64,000 nucleotides of DNA from Chitinophagales bacterium (GTDB lineage Bacteria; Bacteroidota; Bacteroidia; Chitinophagales; Chitinophagaceae): positions 1 to 64,000 of the forward strand of contig JACJXR010000005.1 of the NCBI GenBank assembly GCA_020636505.1, in the 5' to 3' direction. The first letter of the stretch is position 1. Each line of letters begins with the position of its first letter. The notes under the pieces are model-generated. The model did no database searches and was not told where the DNA came from. It worked only from the letters and a program-made list of their open reading frames with translations. Shown piece after piece: positions 25,074 to 35,344 of this stretch. The translations under genes were made by a program, and so were the position numbers.

Positions 25074-26660
25074 ATGAAGATGAGAAAATTAATTACAACA
25101 TTACTGGTAACTGTTTTCGCAATTGGAATCGGTAACGCACAAAGCCTTGAAGAAGGTATCAAACTGTATCAATATCAACGCTATCAAAGTGCTGTAAAGC
25201 AATTGGAGTCAATAGCTTCTTCAAGCGCACAGGCCAACTATTATTACGGACTGTCCGAATTGGCACTTGGCAATACAGCCAAAGCACAATCCATATTCTC
25301 GAAATATCCGGAAGACTATGCAAACTTGTCGGGCATGGCGAGAGTGGAATTTGCCAAAGGCAATGAAACAGAAGGTATGAAGTTGGCAACAGCTTTGGCA
25401 GGTAAAGCGAAAAGAAAAAATTGGGAACCCAAAAAGTATGCTGCTGATGCCATCACTTATTCAGAAGGTGGTGATAAGCAACAAGCTGTAACATGGTACG
25501 AAGACATACTGGAAGACAACGAAACCGCAGACATATTGTTGGGTGCAGGCGATGCTTACCAGTTGGTGAACGGCGGTGGTGGTAAAGCCATGAACAGCTA
25601 CGAGGACATTGTGGAAAAAGATGCTTCCAATTCATTGGCCTTCTCAAGGATCGGTAAACTTTGGTACAACGCCAAGAACTATGAGTTGGCTCTGGAGAAC
25701 TGGGAAAAAGCCAAAAAAGCAGACCCTGAAAATCCATTGCCTTACCGCGACTTGGCAAATGCTTACTCTTATGTAGGTAAGTACGATGCAGCCAAAAACA
25801 ACTTGGAAGAGTTCTTAAAGCGTTCCGACAAATCTGACGAGAACATGGTTAGATATGTTGAAACACTTTATCAAGCAAAAGATTGCCCTGCAGCTATCAG
25901 CAAGATACAGGAGCTGAAAGCCAAGGGTGTTTTCAAACCAAACTTCTACGGAATACTTGCTTACTGCTACATGGAAGAAAAAGATTCTGTAAGTGCGGTG
26001 AAAGCATTGGAGAATGTGAGGAAGTATTTTGAAGTACAAGACAAGAAGAAGATATACACGCTTGACAACCTGAACTACGGTAGAATAGCACTGAAAAACA
26101 ACCTCAGCGATACTGCAAACTTCTATTTCAACAAAGCATTGACAATGGATACCGCGGCTGACAAATCAGCCACTATGCGTGAAATTGCAGATGCTTTTAA
26201 GGCAAACAGAGACTGGTTGATATCTGCAGAGTGGTTCAAAAAGATATATGACACATATGGTGCCGATGCGAAAAGCACTGACTACTTCTGGGCAGGTATA
26301 GGATACTACTACGGTAGAGAGTATGCTAAGGGAGATGAATCATTTGCCGGTATGTATGCTTTGGACACTACTCAACCTCACCCATTGCTTTGGAGAGGTA
26401 AGTGTAACGCCGCGATAGACAACGAGGCTAAGAACGGAGATGCCGCACCGCACTTTGAAGGCTTCTTGGCCAAGGCCGAAACCAACGATAGGTACGAAGC
26501 AAAAGAAGCGGACAAAATGTTCGCCTATCAGTACTTGGCATTGTATTACTACAACAGTGAGAACTTTGAGAACGCAAGAATCTATGTAGAGAAGATATTG
26601 GCGATAAATGAGAAAGACGAACTTGGTAATCAGATAAAAGATTTCATCAAGGGCAAGTAA
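25074..26660 (+). CDS. Secreted tetratricopeptide-repeat protein
   Basis: 528 residues with a signal peptide (MRKLITTLLVTVFAIGIGNAQ after a short lead). TPR-type helix pairs run through most of the length (for example LAFSRIGKLWYNAKNYELALENWEKAKKADPENPLPYRDLANAYSYVGKYD, described here by its repeat pattern near residues 180-245). It is probably a periplasmic scaffold. Spacing after the PstS-like gene is 57 nt, so the two are plausibly one operon. A strong terminator follows. Confidence 0.87.
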   Translation: MKMRKLITTLLVTVFAIGIGNAQSLEEGIKLYQYQRYQSAVKQLESIASSSAQANYYYGLSELALGNTAKAQSIFSKYPEDYANLSGMARVEFAKGNETEGMKLATALAGKAKRKNWEPKKYAADAITYSEGGDKQQAVTWYEDILEDNETADILLGAGDAYQLVNGGGGKAMNSYEDIVEKDASNSLAFSRIGKLWYNAKNYELALENWEKAKKADPENPLPYRDLANAYSYVGKYDAAKNNLEEFLKRSDKSDENMVRYVETLYQAKDCPAAISKIQELKAKGVFKPNFYGILAYCYMEEKDSVSAVKALENVRKYFEVQDKKKIYTLDNLNYGRIALKNNLSDTANFYFNKALTMDTAADKSATMREIADAFKANRDWLISAEWFKKIYDTYGADAKSTDYFWAGIGYYYGREYAKGDESFAGMYALDTTQPHPLLWRGKCNAAIDNEAKNGDAAPHFEGFLAKAETNDRYEAKEADKMFAYQYLALYYYNSENFENARIYVEKILAINEKDELGNQIKDFIKGK

Positions 26661-26677
26661 TAAAAATCACTTTAAAT

Positions 26678-26712
26678 AAAAGGGTGCAGCATAGCTGCAC
26701 CCTTTTATTTTT
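26678..26712. terminator. Bidirectional terminator, TPR gene / TonB receptor gene
   Basis: Perfect 13-bp stem (26678-26690 with 26694-26706), 3-nt loop ATA, then ATTTTTT on the plus strand and A/T-rich sequence on the other side. Confidence 0.9.
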
Positions 26713-29107
26713 TACCAAACCCGAAGTCCACCCTATAATAGAACAGTGGTAAAAAGCCCAATTGGTATTGTGTGGTAAACGGATATGCGCCTTGCGCAGC
26801 AAGATCGTGATTATACGTTTGCGATAAAATATTCTTGGTATTGAAGAGGTTTACAAGATCAAGAGCTATCTCATGTGTCAACTTCTTTGCGTTTATACGC
26901 ACACCCAACTTCAGGTCCATTCTAAAATAGTCTTTGAACTGCAATACATTTCTCAACGAGTCTATCACGACATAATCTCCCAAAGTGTTGGATGCAGGCA
27001 CATCGGGAGGTGAGTACAATCGGCCACCTGCAACCGTTAATTTCGCTCCTGTGAGCAATGTGCTGTTCTTACCAAGCTTCAGCTCATAACCACCAAGTAT
27101 ATTGGCAGCGTATCGTCCATTGTAATCAGTATTGCGATACACTCCATCGTTGCCTTTCGCTTTGGAGTCGAACACACTTCCGGTAAGCAATATGTAGTAC
27201 CCTTTGGAGAAGGTTTTTTCGAGTGTCAGTTCAAAACCGTAATTATACCCCGTACCCTTATTCACCAATGTATCGGGGAACAACCTGCTAAATGATGCGC
27301 CTTGGTTCAATCCCGAAAACGAAGAGCCTGCTCTTGTTTCAATCGGCACATTGAACAAGTATTGATAATAAACTTCAGAACGCAACCTGACTGTGCGCGA
27401 GAAAATATGCTCGTAACCCGCAACAGAGTGATGGCTTCTGGTAAAGTCAACATTGTAATTGTGCATGGCTGTGGTTGGATTGGCAGGTAATACTGCGTAG
27501 TATTGATACAGTGGCTGCAACTGACTGTGCAATCCATATCCCAAACTGAATACGTTTTTATCATTTGCTCTCCAACGCAATGCCGCTCTCGGCTCTAATG
27601 CTTTTGAACCGTTATGTGTCAGATACTGTCCATGCAACCCAATGGTCATGGTCAGTGCATCCGAAGGGCGATACTTATATTGAACATATGCTTGTATCAG
27701 ATCCGTACCTCCTTGATAGTTTAAACGATGTTGCCATGTTTGTAAAGTTGGGGGATATTGCCTGCTACTATCTACAAAATTCATGTTGTAGTAGTTATTG
27801 AGAATACCGGCTTTAACAGTATGCCTCACCGTAAACTTCTTATTGATATACCAATGAGCGGTAGTGGCATTGGTGGTGAAGTTGTACCCTAAAATGTCTT
27901 TCAACGAGTCCACCATATAGCTTGGGCTTCTGAACACTTTATCGTGATCGGCTTTTACAGTGCTTGTAGATTGTGCGACCGTCAGTTTAGTATAGGACGA
28001 TGAGTTGATGATGTAGCTTAATGACGAACCAACAACACCCGCATTGGAAGTGAAGTACTGGTCTCTGTCCGACTCTCCGTACAACTCTTCGGGTTGCTCA
28101 TTGATATTGCTTACTATCAAGTCTATATGACTTAGGCCTCCCATGCCGAAAAACGACAGGTTGGCTTTTTTACCCATCGGGAAATTCAGTTTGAAAGATG
28201 CATCCTGATATGTAGGTACCGAACTGGTGCCTATCTTGATATTCAATCCTTCAAACAGTTTCAATGTCGAGTACCTGTATGTGAATATGAATGAAGAATT
28301 ACCTTTTCTTGAAATAGGTCCTTCGGCAGCCAACTCTGTACCAAGAAAGCCGAGCTGAGCAGTCATCTCATAACGGTCTTTGTTTCCGTTCCTAAACTTG
28401 AGGTCGAATACACCTGCTATTGAGTTACCATATTCAGATGGGAATGCACCGGTAAAAAAATCACTGTTGGAGATGATCTTGTTGTTGAGCATTGTAACCG
28501 GCCCACCCGATGTACCTGATACTGCAAAGTGGTTGGGATTGGGAATGTCCACATCTTCCAACCGCCACAATACACCTTGTGGTGAATTACCACGTATGAT
28601 GATATCATTCCTTGAATCGTCTGCACCAAGCACACCTGCAAAGTTGGAAGCCATACGGGCAGGGTCGGCTCTACTACCTGCATATCGCTCCGTTTCCTGA
28701 ACATCAAATGTTTTGGCACTCACCAATGCCATTTCATTTATATGCTCTCTTCTCACCTTTATCACCACCTCATCCATTTTGGTGGCAGACTCCTCCATTT
28801 TGAAGTCCAACACCACCTCCTTTGCCGAAGTGACCAATACTCCGGGAACAGTTATGTTATTGTATCCGATAAATGACAACTGAATTGTATGCTTGCCGAC
28901 AGGGATGTCTTTCAGTTCGTAATATCCGTTCTCATCTGTAACGGTACCTGTTGATGGTTCAGTATCGATCATGGCCACAGTTACACCTACAAGCGATATT
29001 CCCGATTCTTTATCTGTCACCTTTCCCTTGACCACCTGCGTGTGTTGAGCAGTAGCTGTGGTAATAACAGATATCGTTAAAAAGAGAAGAAAAAAGCATT
29101 TACGCAT
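26705..29107 (-). CDS. TonB-dependent receptor with CarboxypepD_reg-like domain
   Basis: 800 residues from ATG 29107 (MRKCFFLLFLTISVITTATAQ signal peptide). It has an N-terminal carboxypeptidase-regulatory-like beta-sandwich (about 24-105: VKGKVTDKESGISLVGVTV...ENGYYELKDIPVGKHTIQLSFIGY). A plug domain follows (IIIRGNSPQGVLWRLEDVDIPNPNHF), then a long beta-barrel. No SusD partner or T9SS tail is present, so the ligand is probably not a SusCD-type glycan. A metal complex, peptide or other small ligand is possible. The gene is monocistronic. Confidence 0.92.
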   Translation of the reverse strand: MRKCFFLLFLTISVITTATAQHTQVVKGKVTDKESGISLVGVTVAMIDTEPSTGTVTDENGYYELKDIPVGKHTIQLSFIGYNNITVPGVLVTSAKEVVLDFKMEESATKMDEVVIKVRREHINEMALVSAKTFDVQETERYAGSRADPARMASNFAGVLGADDSRNDIIIRGNSPQGVLWRLEDVDIPNPNHFAVSGTSGGPVTMLNNKIISNSDFFTGAFPSEYGNSIAGVFDLKFRNGNKDRYEMTAQLGFLGTELAAEGPISRKGNSSFIFTYRYSTLKLFEGLNIKIGTSSVPTYQDASFKLNFPMGKKANLSFFGMGGLSHIDLIVSNINEQPEELYGESDRDQYFTSNAGVVGSSLSYIINSSSYTKLTVAQSTSTVKADHDKVFRSPSYMVDSLKDILGYNFTTNATTAHWYINKKFTVRHTVKAGILNNYYNMNFVDSSRQYPPTLQTWQHRLNYQGGTDLIQAYVQYKYRPSDALTMTIGLHGQYLTHNGSKALEPRAALRWRANDKNVFSLGYGLHSQLQPLYQYYAVLPANPTTAMHNYNVDFTRSHHSVAGYEHIFSRTVRLRSEVYYQYLFNVPIETRAGSSFSGLNQGASFSRLFPDTLVNKGTGYNYGFELTLEKTFSKGYYILLTGSVFDSKAKGNDGVYRNTDYNGRYAANILGGYELKLGKNSTLLTGAKLTVAGGRLYSPPDVPASNTLGDYVVIDSLRNVLQFKDYFRMDLKLGVRINAKKLTHEIALDLVNLFNTKNILSQTYNHDLAAQGAYPFTTQYQLGFLPLFYYRVDFGFGKK

Positions 29108-29194
29108 ATACGGTATATTAGGTACTCCGCAGGCGGTCATGAAAACCGCCTACGGAACATACACTAATATACAAATAAGTGTTACGTGATTTCA

Positions 29195-29620
29195 CTATGC
29201 CGATGCGGCACCTCTACCTAACCACCAGCCTGTTACACCTCCGCAAATACTATACATGACTGTTATTGCAAGAACGTCGTAAACAACCATCATCATATTA
29301 TCACCATATATGTTACTTACACCGAAAAGTTCCAACCCCATACTGACAGAGATAAGCAAGCCAATTGTAATGCCGCCTTTTATCCCACCCATGAACGTAC
29401 TGATATTTGCCCATTTTGAAAAAACGTAAGCAATGAAATAGCCGAAAATAAGATGAGAGATTATGACCGGTCCAAAAAGCATTTCTTCATCCGATCGGCC
29501 AAAGCCCGTCATCATATTTTCTTCGAATGTTGTCTTCAGTAACATTCCGTAAATTAGGAATGACAGTAGAAACCTTGTGATTGCTGCCAAAACCGCTGCA
29601 ATTATAATTTTTGCATTCAT
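29195..29620 (-). CDS. Four-TM membrane protein of unknown function
   Basis: 141 residues with about four hydrophobic segments (7-27, 48-70, 82-100, 112-135). The Gly-rich ends (GGITIGLLISVSMGLELFG, ICGGVTGWWLGRG) resemble small DUF1761-type proteins, but I am not sure of the family. AT-rich. A bulged hairpin (29649-29672) lies in its upstream region. Confidence 0.75.
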   Translation of the reverse strand: MNAKIIIAAVLAAITRFLLSFLIYGMLLKTTFEENMMTGFGRSDEEMLFGPVIISHLIFGYFIAYVFSKWANISTFMGGIKGGITIGLLISVSMGLELFGVSNIYGDNMMMVVYDVLAITVMYSICGGVTGWWLGRGAASA

Positions 29621-29918
29621 GTCGGATATATTTTTAAATGAACAATGCCGGCAAATTGGTCACAATTTTGCCGTTTGAGACCCCAACATAGTAGTTTTTA
29701 TTAATACATCCGAAAATCGACATTAAAGGAATGGATTGAACCATGTTACTAAACTATATATAATATTAAAAATCAATAATTTATACCTAACAATAATGTG
29801 CATAATTGTGAAGCGAGATTAAAATTCAAATGGCACTATATAATATATCAAATTTCCTCTTTAATTTTTCGTTAAACCGAACTCGGTTATATTAGTCTAC
29901 AAGTCATAAACAACGGTT
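29621..29918. other. AT-rich intergenic region before the DUF1800 gene
   Basis: 298 bp. GGCAAATTG (from 29649) pairs with CAATTTTGCC (to 29672) with one bulge; this lies in the 5' region of the minus-strand membrane-protein gene. A TATATTAG box at 29888-29895 (one mismatch to TAnnTTTG) precedes ATG 29919. No ORF is seen. Confidence 0.5.
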
Positions 29919-31646
29919 ATGGGTAAAGTTAATCGTAGAGAATTCTTTGAAGAATTCATTGCCAACAAGGCGCAACAAACCGGCACAACTTCACTTGCCG
30001 AGGACCCTATTTACAATAAATATGCAAATAAGGAGCGTCCCAGAGGTTTGGCCAAAACAACAGGTACATTAAGTAAGTACACCGGTCAGTGGACTGAGAA
30101 TGAAGTGACGCATTTGTTGAGAAGAACTATGTTCGGCGTAACGTACGAAGATGTTGTTGCATTCAAAGGAAAGACAATGGAGCAATGTGTGGATGAATTG
30201 CTATCCACTCAAGCAAAACCATACCCACCTCTGAACAATTACCAAACATCAACATATACAGACCCAACAGGTGTATTATTAGATCAACCCTGGGTGAATG
30301 CACCATACGGTGACAGTACTGTGAACAGTAAGCGCAGATTGTCGATGACAAGTTGGTGGATAGAGCAAATGCTCAACCAGAAAAGAAACATCACCGAAAA
30401 GATGGTTTTCTTCTGGCACAACCATTTTGCCACAGAATATATTGTCGTAGCCTATGCGCATATGATGTACAACCATCACAACATACTGCGCGATAATGCT
30501 ATGGGCAACTTCAAAAAAATGGTACGTGACATCACCACTGACCCTGCCATGCTTCGTTACCTGAACGGCTACTTGAACACAAAGACCGCGCCCGATGAAA
30601 ACTATGCGCGTGAATTGTTTGAGTTGTTTACGCTCGGTAAAAACTACAAACCGATATATACGGAAGATGATATTAAAGCGGCGGCCAAGATACTTACAGG
30701 TTGGAGATACCGCACCAGCGATTGGTCGAGCTATTTTAGCTCTGGCTTGCACGAAACTTCTAACAAGAAGTTCTCTTCGTTCTTCGGAGGTGTGACCATA
30801 AACGGTAGAACAGGTACAGATGGTGCCAAAGAGACTGACGACCTGATCGACTTGATATTCACCAAACAAGAAGTAGCCAAATTCATCGTACGTAAATTGT
30901 ACCGCTACTTTGTTTACTATGATGTAGATTTCAATACTGAACTTAATATCATCATACCTCTTGCTCAACAATTCATGAACAGCAACTGGGAAATAAAGCC
31001 GGTACTTGAAACCTTGCTGAAAAGCGACCACTTCTACGACATGCTCAGCCAAGACTGCTTCATTCGAACTCCGGTCGACTATGTGATAGGTACTTTCAGA
31101 ACATTCGACATACAGTTACCTGTCAGTTGGAATTCCGATAATAGATACAAAATTTACAACTATCTGAGATACTATATGGGGCTTTTGGGATGCGAACCCA
31201 ACTTGCCGCCAAACGTTGCAGGATGGCCGGCTTTCTATCAAGAGCCTGACTTTTATGAGAAATGGATCAACTCCACGACTATGCCGCGACGGATGGAGTT
31301 CATGGATTTGATGCTTGGTTCAGGATTTTCTGCAGGTACAGGTACGGCCATTAAGATAGACCCAATGCATTTGGCCAAAAAACTACCAAGCCCCGGTGCG
31401 GGTGACCCCAATGCATTGATCGACTTCTATGTCGACCTGTTGTTGGGTATCGGTATTTCAAAAACATTGAAAGACCAATTGAAAATATCCAATTTGTTGC
31501 AGGGCCAAAGTCAAGACTACTATTGGACCACAGCATGGGGCACTTACCTTGGTCAACCTAACACTACGAACACCAATTTGGTCAAATCAAGACTGGTAAG
31601 TCTTCTTACTGAGCTTACCCATCTTGCCGAACACAATCTATGTTGA
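29919..31646 (+). CDS. DUF1800 family protein
   Basis: 575 residues. The family is marked by HLLRRTMFGVT at the start, the PAMLRYLNG...NYARELFELFTLG core near 205-240, and the VAGWPAFYQEPDFYEKWINS region. Function is unknown; the family nearly always occurs with a DUF1501 protein, as here (19 nt downstream). The N-terminus has a twin-arginine-like RREFFEEF but no hydrophobic stretch, so export could depend on the partner. No catalytic site can be assigned by eye. Confidence 0.9.
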   Translation: MGKVNRREFFEEFIANKAQQTGTTSLAEDPIYNKYANKERPRGLAKTTGTLSKYTGQWTENEVTHLLRRTMFGVTYEDVVAFKGKTMEQCVDELLSTQAKPYPPLNNYQTSTYTDPTGVLLDQPWVNAPYGDSTVNSKRRLSMTSWWIEQMLNQKRNITEKMVFFWHNHFATEYIVVAYAHMMYNHHNILRDNAMGNFKKMVRDITTDPAMLRYLNGYLNTKTAPDENYARELFELFTLGKNYKPIYTEDDIKAAAKILTGWRYRTSDWSSYFSSGLHETSNKKFSSFFGGVTINGRTGTDGAKETDDLIDLIFTKQEVAKFIVRKLYRYFVYYDVDFNTELNIIIPLAQQFMNSNWEIKPVLETLLKSDHFYDMLSQDCFIRTPVDYVIGTFRTFDIQLPVSWNSDNRYKIYNYLRYYMGLLGCEPNLPPNVAGWPAFYQEPDFYEKWINSTTMPRRMEFMDLMLGSGFSAGTGTAIKIDPMHLAKKLPSPGAGDPNALIDFYVDLLLGIGISKTLKDQLKISNLLQGQSQDYYWTTAWGTYLGQPNTTNTNLVKSRLVSLLTELTHLAEHNLC

Positions 31647-31665
31647 TCGTTAAAAACTGCAATCA

Positions 31666-33243
31666 ATGAAACGCAGAGATTTTTTAAAGTTATCGCAAGC
31701 AGCCTCACTGGCTTATATGATAAACGGCAGTCCGATAAGGACTCTTGCAAGCAACCCTGTACTTGAGTTGTTGGCAAAGCAAACCGCCACATCCGGCAGG
31801 GTGATGGTATTGATACAACTTATAGGTGGTAATGATGGGTTGAACATGGTCATTCCTTTGGACAGATATAGTGAGCTGTCCGCCGCAAGGAGTAATATAC
31901 TCATACCATCCACCAAAGTACTTGCATTGAACGGTAGCACCACCACAGGCTTGCACCCTTCAATGACAGGTATTAGAGACCTATATGACAATGGTTTGAT
32001 GAATATCGTACAAAGTGTAGGCTATCCGGATCCCAACTTCTCCCACTTCCGTGCAACGGATATTTGGATGAGTGGTTCCGATTCCAACCAATTCATCAAT
32101 ACAGGTTGGCTTGGGCGTTATCTTGACACTAAATATCCGGGCTTCCCTTCAGGATACCCAAATGCAAACATGCCTGACCCCCTTGCGATAGAGATAGGCT
32201 CTCGTACATCCACACTCTTCCAAGGTGCCGATGTGAACATGAGTATGTCCATATCAAGTATCGACAGTTTCTACAACATAGTGAACGGAACGGTGGACCC
32301 TGCGCCGAATACACCTGCAGGTCACGAGCTGAAGTTTATCCGTTATATCAAACAACAAACTGAACAGTATAACAATGTGATACAAAAGGCGGCAAGCTTG
32401 GCGCAAAATAAGTCGCCACTATGGCCGGCTTCAGGAAATAGGCTTGCAGACCAATTGAAGATTGTATCTCGTTTGATAGCAGGTGGACTTAAAACACCTA
32501 TATACATCGTGAACTTGGGAGGCTTCGATACTCACTCTCAACAAACAGATGCCACAGATACCACCATAGGTAACCATGCCAACCTACTCGGTTGGATATC
32601 CGAGGCTGTTGCTGCATTCTTCGATGATTGCAAACTGTTGGATACGCACGAACGTGTTGCCGCAATGACCTTCTCCGAATTCGGAAGAAGGATTAAAGCA
32701 AATGCCAGCGGTGGTACCGACCATGGTACAACACAACCGTTGATGGTATTTGGTGACGGGGTCAATCCGGGCATCATAGGTAAAAGCCCTACATTGCCGG
32801 CCAATGCATCCACAGGAGACAACCTACCGATGCAACATGACTACCGTACCGTATACTCGGCCATTCTAGCAGACTGGTTCCAGGTGGATACTAACACCAT
32901 GAACCAAATACTGATGAAGAATTACCAGATACAGCCGGTATTCAAGAAAACAATTGATGTAGCCGATACCAGCGAGTACGGCTCCGACGATATTTTGGGT
33001 CAAAACTACCCCAACCCATTCACTAAGGAAACAACAATCACATTCGGTTCAGAAGGTGGACTGACGACCATTCAGTTGTTTGACGTGAACGGTAGATTGG
33101 TGAACAACGTATTACAAAAAGAAATGTCTAGAGGCAAACACCAAATAACAATAAACAGGAATGGGTTACCTCCGGGACAATACTTCTACAAACTGACCAA
33201 TGGAAGAAACAAAAGCACGAAAAGATTGGTTATAGCAGATTAA
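31666..33243 (+). CDS. DUF1501 family protein with T9SS sorting domain
   Basis: 525 residues. The N-terminus KRRDFLKLSQAASLAYMI has a Tat-type RRxFLK motif. The central DUF1501 domain (sulfatase/phosphatase-like fold in related families) shows LIGGNDGLNMVIP, NLGGFDTHSQQ and MTFSEFGRR. The C-terminal about 80 residues are a T9SS type A sorting domain (LGQNYPNPFTKETTITF...PPGQYFYKLTNG). The pairing of a Tat-like signal with a T9SS tail is notable. The 3' end overlaps arfB by 14 nt on the other strand. Confidence 0.92.
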   Translation: MKRRDFLKLSQAASLAYMINGSPIRTLASNPVLELLAKQTATSGRVMVLIQLIGGNDGLNMVIPLDRYSELSAARSNILIPSTKVLALNGSTTTGLHPSMTGIRDLYDNGLMNIVQSVGYPDPNFSHFRATDIWMSGSDSNQFINTGWLGRYLDTKYPGFPSGYPNANMPDPLAIEIGSRTSTLFQGADVNMSMSISSIDSFYNIVNGTVDPAPNTPAGHELKFIRYIKQQTEQYNNVIQKAASLAQNKSPLWPASGNRLADQLKIVSRLIAGGLKTPIYIVNLGGFDTHSQQTDATDTTIGNHANLLGWISEAVAAFFDDCKLLDTHERVAAMTFSEFGRRIKANASGGTDHGTTQPLMVFGDGVNPGIIGKSPTLPANASTGDNLPMQHDYRTVYSAILADWFQVDTNTMNQILMKNYQIQPVFKKTIDVADTSEYGSDDILGQNYPNPFTKETTITFGSEGGLTTIQLFDVNGRLVNNVLQKEMSRGKHQITINRNGLPPGQYFYKLTNGRNKSTKRLVIAD

Positions 33244-33637
33244 ACCAACTCTCTTTCTGTCTGCTTTGCTTCTTTAAAGATTTACGGCGCTTGTACTCCA
33301 AGCGCTTTTCTTTTATGGCTGCAGGCATCTTTGTCTCCTTGCGCTTTTTCGGGCGGATTAGACTTTTGGCAACAAGATCTTGCATCTTTTTGAATGCTAT
33401 CTCCTTGTTATCTGCTTGAGAGCGTGTGTCTGTGGACCTTACTATCAGAAAACAATCTTTATTGATACGGTTCATCAGCTTGTTCAGTATCAATATCTTT
33501 TCTTCGGGGCTGAAAAACTGTGACTTGTCTACATTCCACCAAGCCTCTACAGCTGTTTCCACTTTGTTTACATGTTGGCCGCCCTTGCCACCACTCCGTG
33601 ACGTCTTATAGGTAACTTCTGAACTGAAATCTTTCAT
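33230..33637 (-). CDS. arfB: Peptidyl-tRNA hydrolase ArfB (stalled-ribosome rescue)
   Basis: 135 residues. The catalytic GGQ loop is at 19-21 within SRSGGKGGQHVNKVET. The C-terminal tail is strongly basic (KEKRLEYKRRKSLKKQSRQKE) and enters the mRNA channel in E. coli ArfB. It has release-factor-like domain 3 only, so it is not RF1/RF2. It releases peptides from ribosomes stalled without a stop codon. Its end overlaps the convergent DUF1501 gene by 14 nt. Confidence 0.95.
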   Translation of the reverse strand: MKDFSSEVTYKTSRSGGKGGQHVNKVETAVEAWWNVDKSQFFSPEEKILILNKLMNRINKDCFLIVRSTDTRSQADNKEIAFKKMQDLVAKSLIRPKKRKETKMPAAIKEKRLEYKRRKSLKKQSRQKESWFNLL

Positions 33638-33730
33638 CTCTATATAATTGTACTTGTACTAACTCAGCCACATTTATGCAATTAACATGCCAAAAGCCTG
33701 TACAGCAGCCACTTTGGTGTTATCTAAAAA

Positions 33731-35248
33731 TTAATATTCCTCAGAGTCCTCATCAAAATTCATATCCATCATACTACCCAACATATCACCAAAGCTATAT
33801 CCACCATGCTCTGTACCCTTCTTGCTTATCAACGAGAACTCCGCCAAACCATGTAGTAAGAACTCCATCAGCAATGCCACATCCTCTGTCTTCTCTTCAG
33901 GATAATATTGTTTAACGGCTGTATATAATCCGTCCACCTTGTAGAGTGTGTTCTTATAATCATCATCGTTCAAGCCATTCATCAACAACAGGTCGTTGCC
34001 TTTATCAAACCAGTCTATTATCGACTGATAAGGGTTTTGTATTTTCTTAGGTTGCCCTTCCTGACTTTTGGTCCTTCTCTTAAACGTTTGTGGGTCTGGG
34101 AAGTACTTGGTGAACAGACTTCTGATAGCCTTGCCCAACAAGCTGTAAGCAACATTGGCCGGCCCTTCTTGTTCACCTTCATACACCAACTCTATCTTAC
34201 CTGTTATGGACGGTATCACTCCTGAGAAATCTGCTATACGCGCCAAGGTCTGTTCCTCTTTGTTGATGATGACTCTACGCTCGGCAGTGCTCACCAAGTT
34301 TTCCAATGCAGAGATGGTCAACCTTGCAGACACTCCACTCTTTTGGTCCACATACTCGCTCTTGCGTGCCTCCATGGCTATCTGCTCAATAAGCAATCTG
34401 CAGATATCAGGCACTACAACTTTATCAGATTGTTCTTGAGTAAGGTCTGCTTCTTGTTCAGTAATGGCTCTCGACACATCCACCGTTTTAGGATAGTGTG
34501 TCACTATCTGGCTTTCTATGCGATCTTTGAGCGGTGTTACTATACTTCCTCTATTGGTATAATCTTCGGGGTTGGCGGTAAACACAAATAATATGTCCAA
34601 AGGCATGCGCAGCTTGAAACCTCTTATCTGTATATCTCCTTCTTGTAAAATATTGAATAAGGATACCTGTATACGCGGCTGAAGGTCAGGCAGCTCATTG
34701 ATGACGAAAACACCTCTATGCGAACGTGGTATGATGCCGTAGTGCAGTACTTGCTCGTCTGCAAAATTAAGTTTCATGTTGGCTGCTTTTATCGGATCTA
34801 TATCACCTATCAGATCGGCGACAGAAACATCGGGCGTCGCCAGTTTTTCGCCATAACGTTCGCTTCTGTGCAACCACTCAATGGGTGTGTCATCTCCTTT
34901 TTCTTCCACCAACTTCCGCGCATAATAAGAAATCGGAGTAAATGGACTATCGTTTATCTCACTGCCTGCTACAACGGGTATCCATTCATCCAACAGGTTC
35001 ACCATCTCGCGAGCCATACGTGTTTTGGCCTGCCCTCTCAATCCCAGAAAAAGAATGTTGTGCCTCGACAACAGCGCTCGCTCCACATCAGGAATTACAG
35101 TATCCTCATATCCCAATATACCTTCAAACACATCTCGCTTGTCACTTAATGCGCCAATAAGGTTGGTCCTTACTTCTTCTTTTACGGTTTTTGAGATGTA
35201 TCCACTCTTCTTCAGTGATCCTAATGTGCTGATATTCGGTTGCTGCAT
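33731..35248 (-). CDS. MoxR/magnesium-chelatase-like AAA+ ATPase
   Basis: 505 residues. The Walker A variant is GLRGQAKT at 69-76. The Walker B region is GVFVINELPDL, with Asn where Asp is usual. The sensor region FVFTANPEDYTNRGSIVTPLKDRI is ChlI-like. As I recall, this group keeps the INELPDL form. Relatives usually work with a VWA-domain protein encoded next door as a chaperone-like pair; no VWA gene is adjacent here. The C-terminus has an acidic tail (MDMNFDEDSEEY). A TAACTTTA box lies about 19 nt upstream. Confidence 0.85.
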   Translation of the reverse strand: MQQPNISTLGSLKKSGYISKTVKEEVRTNLIGALSDKRDVFEGILGYEDTVIPDVERALLSRHNILFLGLRGQAKTRMAREMVNLLDEWIPVVAGSEINDSPFTPISYYARKLVEEKGDDTPIEWLHRSERYGEKLATPDVSVADLIGDIDPIKAANMKLNFADEQVLHYGIIPRSHRGVFVINELPDLQPRIQVSLFNILQEGDIQIRGFKLRMPLDILFVFTANPEDYTNRGSIVTPLKDRIESQIVTHYPKTVDVSRAITEQEADLTQEQSDKVVVPDICRLLIEQIAMEARKSEYVDQKSGVSARLTISALENLVSTAERRVIINKEEQTLARIADFSGVIPSITGKIELVYEGEQEGPANVAYSLLGKAIRSLFTKYFPDPQTFKRRTKSQEGQPKKIQNPYQSIIDWFDKGNDLLLMNGLNDDDYKNTLYKVDGLYTAVKQYYPEEKTEDVALLMEFLLHGLAEFSLISKKGTEHGGYSFGDMLGSMMDMNFDEDSEEY

Positions 35249-35344
35249 AATAGTTCTTTACTCCTATAAAGTTAAGGGATGAAACAATGCAGCCTGAAAA
35301 GAGTTGACAATAGAGGTATAAGCAATACCTTTTTGTCGGTAATA

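Noticed and set aside
30279..31052. 257-codon minus-strand open frame inside the DUF1800 gene
   Set aside because: Antisense shadow of a conserved protein with no coding features of its own.
35313..35334. Hairpin AGGTAT-aagca-ATACCT followed by TTTTTG on the plus strand
   Set aside because: Only 6 weak base pairs, no plus-strand gene upstream, and no T-run for the minus-strand transcripts that pass through.
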